Below, in pieces: positions 1 to 7,173 of a stretch of DNA of 38,081 nt. Both the position numbers and the translations under genes were made by a program. Each line of letters begins with the position of its first letter. Position 1 is the first letter of the stretch. This stretch comes from Kamptonema sp. UHCC 0994 (GTDB lineage: Bacteria; Cyanobacteriota; Cyanobacteriia; Cyanobacteriales; Microcoleaceae). The stretch covers positions 1 to 38,081 of the forward strand of contig NZ_JARFTR010000019.1 of the NCBI RefSeq assembly GCF_029167235.1, written 5' to 3'. The notes under the pieces were generated by a model. It did not search any database and was not told where the DNA came from. It saw only the letters and a list, made by a program, of their open reading frames with translations.

Positions 1-16
1 TTACGTTTGAAAAACG

Positions 17-1585
17 CTATATATCTTCACCCTCTCCCCCTTGACCTTGAACACCTTTGATAATCCGAGATAACTCGCTCTTTTCATTAAAACTAATCCG
101 AGTCGGAGAACCACTAATAATCCGTTCGTAACTGCGGAAAGAGTCCCTAATTTCCGGCCCTTTCTCCGTAATTGTATACTCCCGAATCCCCTTATCATGC
201 CAAGAACCCCGCATTTTGAAAACATTAATAGCGCGGGACATTTCGCCTCTTATTTCCACATACTGAAGCATGATAATTGTATCAGTAATCGTAGAAATAT
301 GAGAATCTGTAATCGAATTAGAACCCATGAACTGGTCACTTGTATTAGTGAAAAAGCCAGTAATTTCCTCCTGCTTCGCAAAACCAGTCAAACCGATCAC
401 AAATTGCCGGAAAGAATTATTACTAACTCCTCGCGCTAAAGCAGATAAAGAATCAATTGCAATTCGAGAAGGCTTAAACTCAGCAATTTCTGACTTGATA
501 TTTTGCAAATGGTCTTCCAAACCCGCAGATTCTGGATAACTGCAAATAATCTTTAGCCAACCTTTCTGTTCCATTTCCTCAAAATCTATTCCCCAAGAAT
601 AAGCATTTCGGAATAGCTGAGCACGAGATTCTTCGTAAGCAAATAGCATGGCCCGATCCCCATTAACACAAGCATTCTCCAAAAACTTGCTTACTAACAG
701 AGTTTTGCCAGTACCAGTAGCACCAGTAGCCAAAATAATTGAATCTTTGAAGAAACCACCACCACACATTTCATCAAGGGTTTTGTCCCCAGAGGAAACC
801 CGGACATTAGAAGAACGTTGAGTTAAACGCATCGCACCAAGGGGGAAAATATTAATGCCATTATTCGTAATCGTAAAAGGATACTCCCCTTTCATGTGAG
901 TTGTCCCCCGTAACTTCAAAATTTCCATCGTGCGACGACGGCGTTCCCCTTCCAAAACATTGCGGACAATTACCACATTATCTGAAACAAATTCCTCTAC
1001 TCCAAACCGCGCTACAGGGCCATATTCTTCTACCCGTTCAGTGGTCATAATCGTAGTAGCACCAACTTGTTTTAATCGCGCTACTAGGCGAAAAATCTCC
1101 CGCCGCACTACCGATGCTGCATCATACTGTTGGAAAACAGCCGTTACCGAATCAATAGAAACTCGCCGAGCTTTATATTTCCGAATCGCGTACTGAATGC
1201 GTTCGATTAAGGCAGATAAATCAAAATTTCCCACAATATCTTGACCTTCGGGATCGGGAGAAGCATCTAAAATAAACAGTTTACCTTCATCGATCAACCG
1301 TTGCAAATCCCAGCCAAAACTATAGGCATTTTTAATGATATCTGTGGGAGATTCTTCAAAGGTAACAAATACTCCCGCTTCTTCAAAATTCATGATGCCG
1401 TTGTAGAGAAACTGAACTGCAAATAAGGTCTTTCCAGTTCCCGATGTACCGCTGACTAAGGTAGTTCTGCCAATAGGCATACCTCCGTGACTGATATCAT
1501 CGAACCCCTCAATCATCGTGCGAATTTTTTGAACTCCTGGTGTTACTAATACTTCTTGGTGCAAAATTTGAGTATTATTATCCAT
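17..1585 (-). CDS. kaiC: Circadian clock ATPase/kinase KaiC
   Basis: KaiC is the central clock protein: a hexameric double-RecA ATPase that autophosphorylates and dephosphorylates with a daily rhythm under KaiA and KaiB. The CI domain carries Walker A GTSGTGKT (residues 46-53) and catalytic Glu pair FEES; the CII domain carries GATGTGKT and YEES. The phosphorylation segment ITDSHISTITDT is intact, which by register gives S431 and T432 of the Synechococcus protein. The C-terminal A-loop region (SFRSYERIISGSPTRI), contacted by KaiA, is present. The open frame extends to 1660, but the ATG at 1585 gives 522 residues and puts K52/T53 at exactly the Synechococcus positions, so it is preferred. No strong Shine-Dalgarno is visible. 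It is last in a kaiA-kaiB-kaiC series, 173 bases after kaiB. Confidence 0.98.
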   Translation of the reverse strand: MDNNTQILHQEVLVTPGVQKIRTMIEGFDDISHGGMPIGRTTLVSGTSGTGKTLFAVQFLYNGIMNFEEAGVFVTFEESPTDIIKNAYSFGWDLQRLIDEGKLFILDASPDPEGQDIVGNFDLSALIERIQYAIRKYKARRVSIDSVTAVFQQYDAASVVRREIFRLVARLKQVGATTIMTTERVEEYGPVARFGVEEFVSDNVVIVRNVLEGERRRRTMEILKLRGTTHMKGEYPFTITNNGINIFPLGAMRLTQRSSNVRVSSGDKTLDEMCGGGFFKDSIILATGATGTGKTLLVSKFLENACVNGDRAMLFAYEESRAQLFRNAYSWGIDFEEMEQKGWLKIICSYPESAGLEDHLQNIKSEIAEFKPSRIAIDSLSALARGVSNNSFRQFVIGLTGFAKQEEITGFFTNTSDQFMGSNSITDSHISTITDTIIMLQYVEIRGEMSRAINVFKMRGSWHDKGIREYTITEKGPEIRDSFRSYERIISGSPTRISFNEKSELSRIIKGVQGQGGEGEDI

Positions 1586-1758
1586 ATTGTGTTTTTGTTT
1601 TTTCTTGTCAATTGTTGTTTTTATTAAAAAGCTATTGAGGTTAATAATTTCAACTATCACACTAGGGAGTTAGTGGTTAATCTATATTTACTTTATAGAA
1701 AAGTCACTTAATCCAACAGTTTTGATTTTATTAATTCTAGCTATTTGTGAATAATTGC

Positions 1759-2085
1759 TTACATTCTATCCTGTAAGTTCATGTCTTCTTCGCGCAGTTC
1801 TTCATAGAGCAAATCTAGTCCAATCAAAACTTTTTCTCTGTCCGATAAATCGCCAATAATTTTTCGTACTGGAGGTGGCAGGATTTTAGCCAGAGTCGGC
1901 GTTGCCAAAATTTTGTCCTCTTCTGCTAGTTGAGGGTTTTTCAGGACATCTATCACTTTGAGCGCGTAGACTCCCAGAAATTCTTGCTCTAGAATGTCCT
2001 TGAGTGTTTTCAATGCCCGTACAGAGTTGGGAGTATTCCCAGCAACATAGAGCTTGAGAACATAGGTTTTCTTCAGAGGACTCAT
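1759..2085 (-). CDS. kaiB: Circadian clock protein KaiB
   Basis: KaiB is a thioredoxin-like fold-switching protein that binds KaiC CI at night, sequesters KaiA and hands the signal to CikA and SasA. The 108-residue product is almost colinear with known Kai[20 protein letters not shown] near the start, [20 protein letters not shown] in the middle, and [19 protein letters not shown] near the end. The C-terminal tail is acidic, as in the family. It starts at ATG 2085 and lies between kaiA and kaiC on the same strand. The 131-base gap from kaiA is filled with two kinds of heptamer repeat. Confidence 0.98.
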   Translation of the reverse strand: MSPLKKTYVLKLYVAGNTPNSVRALKTLKDILEQEFLGVYALKVIDVLKNPQLAEEDKILATPTLAKILPPPVRKIIGDLSDREKVLIGLDLLYEELREEDMNLQDRM

Positions 2086-2110
2086 AAATTTTGCTCGGAC
2101 TATCAGTTGA

Positions 2111-2212
2111 TAATTGGTAAATTGGTTTGGTAATTGGTAGTTGGTAATTGGTAATTGGTAACTGGTAATTGGTGATAGTTAACAGCTAACAGTTAACAGT
2201 TAACAGTTAACA
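2111..2212. repeat. Heptamer tandem repeats between kaiA and kaiB
   Basis: Two short tandem arrays fill most of the kaiA-kaiB gap: about nine copies of a TAATTGG-type heptamer (2111-2173) and then about five of a GTTAACA-type heptamer (2178-2212). Related heptamers recur elsewhere in the window (6952-7066, 16255-16305, 31660-31729, 32664-32701). Short tandemly repeated repetitive sequences of this sort are common in filamentous cyanobacteria. The second array can fold on itself because GTTAAC is palindromic. Confidence 0.9.
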
Positions 2213-2216
2213 AAAA

Positions 2217-3125
2217 TTAAGAATCTCTAGGAATTGAACGCCTGTACATCTCGCACAAGTGTGCAATCGCATCGATTAGTGTCAATCGGTAGTCTAGTAA
2301 TACTTCCTCACTGCGCCCTTCTAATTTTAGCTGGTTGGCAAATTCATCCATTAATTCCATGTGAATTTCTACAATTTGAGTAACAGAAATGTCAGCAAAA
2401 AAAGCTACATTTACAAACTCATCGATTTTATTATTCAGCGTGGAGTCTTGGGAAAAATAATTCAAAACTATCTCACGATAATTTGACTGAAGTTGCTCCA
2501 AGAGCTTTTGCCTCTCTGCTGAAGGCAGATTTCGGAAGAAAAACTGGGAATTTCTCTTATAGTACACACCTAAGTATCCTAATCTCTCCCGTAATTTTTC
2601 AGCAAGCCTGCGCTGCTGGCGGTGGAGCAAACCTTGAGAAGTCAATTCCGCAGTCGGATCGGCACTTGAGGAGTGGCCCCTAGCTCGAACCGGGACAGAG
2701 AGATTGAGAAACTGGGTCATCGCCTGGTCAATGGAGGAACTGAGAGCGCTTAACTTGGCGAGCGGTAACTTCACTTCTGCGGCGTGGTAAAAAAAATCGA
2801 GGTTTTCCTCGTGGCTTCCCTCCGAGGCCCTGATGGTATTATTTTCTGGCAGAATTTTAGCGTCTTCAGAATTTGGCTCCGCCTCCAAAATCACGACCGG
2901 CAAGAATATGGAATGCTCTTGCAGTTGGCTAACTAGCAAGTGCAACTCTGGGTAAACCTCAAATACAAGGCAATCGAGGTGGCTGTTGCGCTGGATGAAG
3001 TCCAAAAATCCCTCTGGGGAATTGCTACGCATCAAAATGTAGCGATCTCTGTCCAAAAGCTTGAGGGCAGATGTCGCGAGTTCTTCAGACCGCAGAAAAA
3101 TACAGATAGAAAGTTCGGAACGCAA
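2217..3125 (-). CDS. kaiA: Circadian clock protein KaiA
   Basis: KaiA stimulates KaiC autophosphorylation by binding its C-terminal tail. The 302-residue product has an N-terminal pseudo-receiver domain (about 1-135, no phosphoacceptor Asp expected in this family) and a C-terminal helical KaiC-binding and dimer domain (about 190-302) with highly conserved stretches such as ERLGYLGVYYKR, EIHMELMDEFA and LDYRLTLIDAIAHLCEMYRR. The start is a TTG at 3125. No ATG occurs in the frame back to the in-frame stop at 3207, and the TTG aligns with the usual KaiA start (RSELSICIF against LSQIAICIW). It is about 18 residues longer than Synechococcus KaiA, apparently in the linker. The divergent hybrid kinase starts 410 bases away. 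Confidence 0.95.
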   Translation of the reverse strand: MRSELSICIFLRSEELATSALKLLDRDRYILMRSNSPEGFLDFIQRNSHLDCLVFEVYPELHLLVSQLQEHSIFLPVVILEAEPNSEDAKILPENNTIRASEGSHEENLDFFYHAAEVKLPLAKLSALSSSIDQAMTQFLNLSVPVRARGHSSSADPTAELTSQGLLHRQQRRLAEKLRERLGYLGVYYKRNSQFFFRNLPSAERQKLLEQLQSNYREIVLNYFSQDSTLNNKIDEFVNVAFFADISVTQIVEIHMELMDEFANQLKLEGRSEEVLLDYRLTLIDAIAHLCEMYRRSIPRDS

Positions 3126-3535
3126 AGCTATATTTGGCTCAATCGCTAAGTTGCCAGACAGTGCTGAATCGGTCAGTTTTGATAACTCCTTTGCGAAAAC
3201 ATAATATTACATAAAACATTTAAACATTAATTGTAACCAATCTTAACCCCAAAATCGATTCGATCCCCATTAGAGAGCGATAATTAAAAATGTAACTCTG
3301 TGAGCGGCTTTCAACAATCCTCAGCAATATTTCTGGGAAAGAGCTTGAGCCTTACAATTATTCCTAGCTAGACTAGATAGACCGAGGTCTATTTAATCCC
3401 AAGCATCTCGCTGAACTCGCTAGGTCGCTCTGCGGACTGAGATAGGGATCGGGCAGATTTCGAGTTCGCTCCCTATATGTTTGCCATTAATTGTTGCGCT
3501 ACTTCTGCTTTTGTGCCCTGACCATCAAGTTTCTC
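3126..3535. promoter_or_regulatory. Divergent kaiA / hybrid kinase promoter region
   Basis: This 410-base gap separates the divergent starts of kaiA and the hybrid kinase, so promoters for both are expected here. A perfect 7-bp inverted repeat with a 2-base centre, ATAGACC GA GGTCTAT, lies at 3377-3392 and is a candidate operator. No clear -10/-35 pair could be assigned by eye, and there is no open frame of note. Confidence 0.4.
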
Positions 3536-6500
3536 ATGTCAATACCTAACCCGACTCTCCAAAATTTTATCGAACCCGTGCCGATCTGCTCCCAAAGTGC
3601 ACGACTTTCCGTAGTGCGGTCAATTTTCAGACAGGGGAAGTGCGATCGCGTGGCAGTAGTCAACGATTTGCAGCAACCTTTGGGGTTAATCTACCTCCGT
3701 AGTTTAATGCTTGTGCCTCCAGTTTCCGCTCGCAGAGGTGGCTATCATCGGAAACCGCTATCAGAATTGAATTTTCTAGTCGAACCCGCGATCGCCGTAT
3801 CCGCTTTGATGAGTTTGAACGATTTCTGGCTTTGGCTGCAACAACAACAAGGTCAAGAACTGATTAAAAACCACGAAAAAAACGGTGAGTTTAATTATTT
3901 GGCAGAAAGTCGAGAAAAGTGGGAACTTGACAGCGAAGGTAGGGGAATCTCTGGCGGAGCGATCGCCCAGTTCTCCAGCGCCGCCCCTTACTGGCTGCCC
4001 CCTCCAAACGTTGCTCCTATAGCCTTGATCGAGCCTGATAGCGGCAAATTTTTAGGATTGCTCGACAGCCTACGAGTGCTAAAATTCATCGCCTTTGAAA
4101 ATAGCAACAAATGCGATCGCCTAGAGAGGGCGGCTGAGGAAAAAACCATTAAAACTGAAGAGCAAGCAAGACTTAGATATCGATCGGCACCAAGAACCCC
4201 GAACAGTGCCCCCCTTACAGAACAGCCAACAGTCGCAGTTCCAGGAAATGTAGCCGTTCCCCTCAATTCCTTCGTACAACTACTCGAACAACTACCTTTA
4301 CCATTGAGATTGCTAAGCAGCAACGGGCAAATTATCGCTCAAAACGCAGCTTGGAAGTCGCAGTTGGGCGCAGGCCCAGAACCTGCTTTGAACAAAGCCC
4401 AAACAGCCAGTAATTCTCCGAAACTATTCTCCCATTCCCCAGCCTGCATTAGCAGAAGTGCAGGAACTTCCATCCCAGAAGAATGCGGGAACCGGGGGCG
4501 AACAGCCTTAGCGCAACAAGATAGCAATGCCTGTGTGCCCATCTACACCACAGCCATACCCTTAGCTTTCTCAACCTCAACCGCTCCCACTTGGTGCGCG
4601 ATCGCAGGTAAACCCGATAACTATACTTGCACCTCTCCCGCACACAAAGGGTGCGATCGCACCTGGCAATTTCTCAGACAGCCACTCTCGGAAACACTAA
4701 CTCTTGTCTTAGCCCAGGATGTAACCGAAGAACAGCTAGTAGCCAAAGAACTCGCAGCTAAAAATGCCGATTTAATTCAGCTTAACCGACTTAAAGACGA
4801 ATTTTTAGCCTGCATCAGCCACGAACTGAAAACACCCCTGACAGCGGTAATGGGGTTATCGAGCCTATTGAAAGACAGAGCGATCGGAGAACTCAACGAT
4901 CGCCAAGCTCGCTATGCCAAACTGATCCACCAGAGTGGTCGTCACCTGATGACAGTAGTCAACGACATATTGGATTTGACCCGGATGGAAACCGGTCAAA
5001 TGGAACTAATTGTCGAACCCGTGCAAATTGCCGCAGTTTGCGATCGCGCCTTTGAAGGAGCCAAGCTACTTCAAAGGCAAGAAGACAAACCGCCCGCCGC
5101 CAGAGATAACCCTAAAGCCACTGATAACAGCACCTCGGGCGAATCTGATTCCCAAATAGACTACACCCTAGAAATTGAACCAGGATTAGTCCATATAGTC
5201 GCTGACGAACTGCGCCTGCGCCAAATGCTCGTCAACCTCTTATCCAATGCCCTCAAATTTACAGCCCCAGGCGCAGCCATCGGGCTAAAAGTCAACCGTT
5301 GGGAAGGCTGGATAGCTTTTACAGTTTGGGATAGAGGCATCGGCATCCCCGCCGACAAGCAACACCTCATATTTCAAAAATTCCAACAGCTAGAAAGTCC
5401 CCTTACCCGCCGCTTTCAAGGTACAGGACTAGGACTCGTCTTGACTCAGCGCCTAGCTCGCCTACACGGAGGAGACGTTTCTTTTATTTCCTCAGAAGGG
5501 CAAGGCAGCCAGTTTACTCTACTACTACCTCCTTGTCCTCCAGGTAGGGAAGATGAAGAGATAGGGAGCGGGGGAGCAGGGGAGATGGGGAGCGGGGGAG
5601 ATGGAAGACAAAAATTCCCCCCCTGCCCCTGTGCCCCTCTACCCCTGTGCCCCTCCTTCTCCCTGCTCTCCCGCCCCTGTTCCCGCTTGGTGTTGATTGT
5701 CGAAGCCGTGCCCAAGTTTATTGAAGATTTGAGCAACCTGCTGACAAATATAGGCTATCGGGCGATCGTTGCCCGTTCCGGTACTGAAGCTCTAGAAAAA
5801 GCCCGCAGATTTAGCCCAGAAGTAATTTTTCTCAACCCCCTGCTGCCCTTATTATCGGGTTGGGATGTGCTGACAGTTCTTAAAACGGATGCTGAGACTT
5901 CCTCCATCCCTGCGATCGTTACAGCCACACGGGGCGAAAAAGAACGAGCCACACTCAACCGAGCCGATGGCTTTTTAAGTCTGCCAGTTAAAGAATCCGC
6001 CCTAATGGGGCAACTCAGCGAATTGACCCAGGGACAACAACCAATTGCAGATTTACTCAGAAATTCCATCACTGTTTTATTATTGAGTCCTCTCAGCAGT
6101 TCCTTTCATGCTGCCTCATTCCTAGTTCATCCTTCTTATTGCCGGATTTTAGAGGCAGATGACCTCGATCAAGCTGAACTCCTTGCCCGAATTTGGCATC
6201 CCAACGTGATGGTATTGGAAAGCACAACACAGCTAGAAAATCCCTCCGCTTTTATCGAAGAGCTAAGTCGGCGCAGCAGTTTAGTAAGTATTCCTATTGT
6301 AACTTTAGATGCTGTGACGACCTCCCTCGCCAATCAAGTCAAGGGATTGTCAGTATTTCCATGTTTAGCCCCAGGCGATCGCACTTCTGTCGAGACTTCC
6401 AACGCATCCCAACAAATGCCCTCTGCCTTATGGCAAGTGATTCAAGTTGCTGGGGGAATCACTTGGAAACCCTCGATTTTGCTCGTCGATGTCTCCTCTC

Positions 6501-6946
6501 TGTCAGATATACTACAGTATTTATCCTCCCCATCCTCCCCATCCTCCCCAGTCACTAATCCCCAGTCAACATTCCCCATTCCTAATTCCCAATTGCCAGT
6601 TCCCAACTTCCAAGCTTTGATTCAGTATCTCCAAACAGCAGGATTTCGAGGTGCGATCGCAGACTCTTGGGCTGAAGTTTTGCAAAAATTACAATATCAA
6701 AGCGTTGATTTACTGTTAATTTGCTTGCAGGGAAACTCATCGCTATCTCTAGTGCAAGCACTATCTAGCTTAGAACAAATGGCTGCTAAACCTCCTATCC
6801 TTGTACTGGATTATCGGTGTGAGACAAACAGAGAATCGCAACTACTTACCTCTATTCTGGGAGAAATGTCTGCTCAAATTTTGCCCTATTCTCTGTCGGT
6901 AGCAGAATTGTTGCAGCATATAGAAGAATCTCTCAAAGGTAGTTAA
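3536..6946 (+). CDS. Hybrid sensor histidine kinase with three degenerate receivers
   Basis: Numbering from ATG 3536 gives 1136 residues. About 1-200 resembles a pair of CBS-like segments (tentative), and about 240-385 is PAS-like (LLEQLPLPLRLLSSNGQII). The kinase core is clear: H-box SHELKTPLTA with H429, an N-box with NLLSNALKFT, DRGIGIP and GTGLGL to about 665. Three receiver-like domains follow (about 718-840, 845-970, 980-1130). By eye their phosphoacceptor positions are Asn (IFLNPLLP), Glu (VMVLES) and Cys (LLLIC), so all look like pseudo-receivers. No membrane segment is evident. Low-complexity repeat DNA is translated in frame at about 5560-5680 (between kinase and first receiver) and 6525-6610 (inside the third). 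The frame opens earlier with a TTG at 3491, but the ATG is preferred. It diverges from kaiA; a clock-output role like CikA is possible but unproven. Confidence 0.9.
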   Translation: MSIPNPTLQNFIEPVPICSQSARLSVVRSIFRQGKCDRVAVVNDLQQPLGLIYLRSLMLVPPVSARRGGYHRKPLSELNFLVEPAIAVSALMSLNDFWLWLQQQQGQELIKNHEKNGEFNYLAESREKWELDSEGRGISGGAIAQFSSAAPYWLPPPNVAPIALIEPDSGKFLGLLDSLRVLKFIAFENSNKCDRLERAAEEKTIKTEEQARLRYRSAPRTPNSAPLTEQPTVAVPGNVAVPLNSFVQLLEQLPLPLRLLSSNGQIIAQNAAWKSQLGAGPEPALNKAQTASNSPKLFSHSPACISRSAGTSIPEECGNRGRTALAQQDSNACVPIYTTAIPLAFSTSTAPTWCAIAGKPDNYTCTSPAHKGCDRTWQFLRQPLSETLTLVLAQDVTEEQLVAKELAAKNADLIQLNRLKDEFLACISHELKTPLTAVMGLSSLLKDRAIGELNDRQARYAKLIHQSGRHLMTVVNDILDLTRMETGQMELIVEPVQIAAVCDRAFEGAKLLQRQEDKPPAARDNPKATDNSTSGESDSQIDYTLEIEPGLVHIVADELRLRQMLVNLLSNALKFTAPGAAIGLKVNRWEGWIAFTVWDRGIGIPADKQHLIFQKFQQLESPLTRRFQGTGLGLVLTQRLARLHGGDVSFISSEGQGSQFTLLLPPCPPGREDEEIGSGGAGEMGSGGDGRQKFPPCPCAPLPLCPSFSLLSRPCSRLVLIVEAVPKFIEDLSNLLTNIGYRAIVARSGTEALEKARRFSPEVIFLNPLLPLLSGWDVLTVLKTDAETSSIPAIVTATRGEKERATLNRADGFLSLPVKESALMGQLSELTQGQQPIADLLRNSITVLLLSPLSSSFHAASFLVHPSYCRILEADDLDQAELLARIWHPNVMVLESTTQLENPSAFIEELSRRSSLVSIPIVTLDAVTTSLANQVKGLSVFPCLAPGDRTSVETSNASQQMPSALWQVIQVAGGITWKPSILLVDVSSLSDILQYLSSPSSPSSPVTNPQSTFPIPNSQLPVPNFQALIQYLQTAGFRGAIADSWAEVLQKLQYQSVDLLLICLQGNSSLSLVQALSSLEQMAAKPPILVLDYRCETNRESQLLTSILGEMSAQILPYSLSVAELLQHIEESLKGS
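5560..5680. repeat. In-frame low-complexity repeat in the hybrid kinase
   Basis: Purine-rich units (GGGGAGATGG, GGGGGAGATGGAAGAC) are followed by pyrimidine-rich units (CCCTGCCCCTGTGCCCCTC), so the segment can fold on itself. It encodes a Gly-, Pro- and Cys-rich linker unlike the flanking domains. A closely similar segment lies inside the glycosyltransferase gene at 8801-8878 on the opposite strand and in a different reading frame. Confidence 0.75.
6525..6610. repeat. In-frame short repeats within the third receiver
   Basis: CATCCTCCC units followed by ATTCCC-type units (CATTCCTAATTCCCAATTGC) are translated as a Ser/Pro/Asn-rich stretch. They fall between what look like the first strand (SILLVDV) and first helix of the third degenerate receiver. 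The same kinds of unit are usually intergenic in cyanobacteria. Confidence 0.65.
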
Positions 6947-6951
6947 AGGAA

Positions 6952-7066
6952 AATTGGTAATTGGTAATTGGTAATTGGTAATTGGTAATTGCTAATTGGT
7001 AATTGCTAATTGCTAATTGCTAATTGCTAATTGGTAATTGCTAATTGCTAATTGCTAATTGCTAAT
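6952..7066. repeat. TAATTGG/TAATTGC heptamer array
   Basis: About sixteen copies of a 7-base unit, mixing TAATTGG and TAATTGC variants, start directly after the hybrid kinase stop codon. It lies between convergent genes. No coding potential. Confidence 0.92.
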
Positions 7067-7126
7067 CTCTCCTTTTTACCTTGATTATCCTCACCTTCTC
7101 CCCCATCATCCCCATCTTTCCCTCTT

Positions 7127-7172
7127 TCCCTAGCCCCTAGTCCCTAGCCCCTAGCCCCTTCTTACCCTAGCT
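7127..7172. repeat. CCCCTAG-type heptamer array
   Basis: CCCTAGC/CCCTAGT units in tandem run up to the stop codon of the glycosyltransferase gene. Together with the array at 6952-7066 they fill most of the gap between the convergent genes. No T-rich terminator hairpin was found here. Confidence 0.8.
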
Positions 7173-7173
7173 C

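Noticed and set aside
1586-1660. Longer KaiC N-terminus of 25 extra residues
   Set aside because: The start at 1585 restores exact numbering with Synechococcus KaiC; the extension is Lys-rich and has no counterpart.
2111-7172. Heptamer arrays considered as CRISPR arrays
   Set aside because: Units are 7 bases, perfectly contiguous and without spacers, and no cas genes are nearby.
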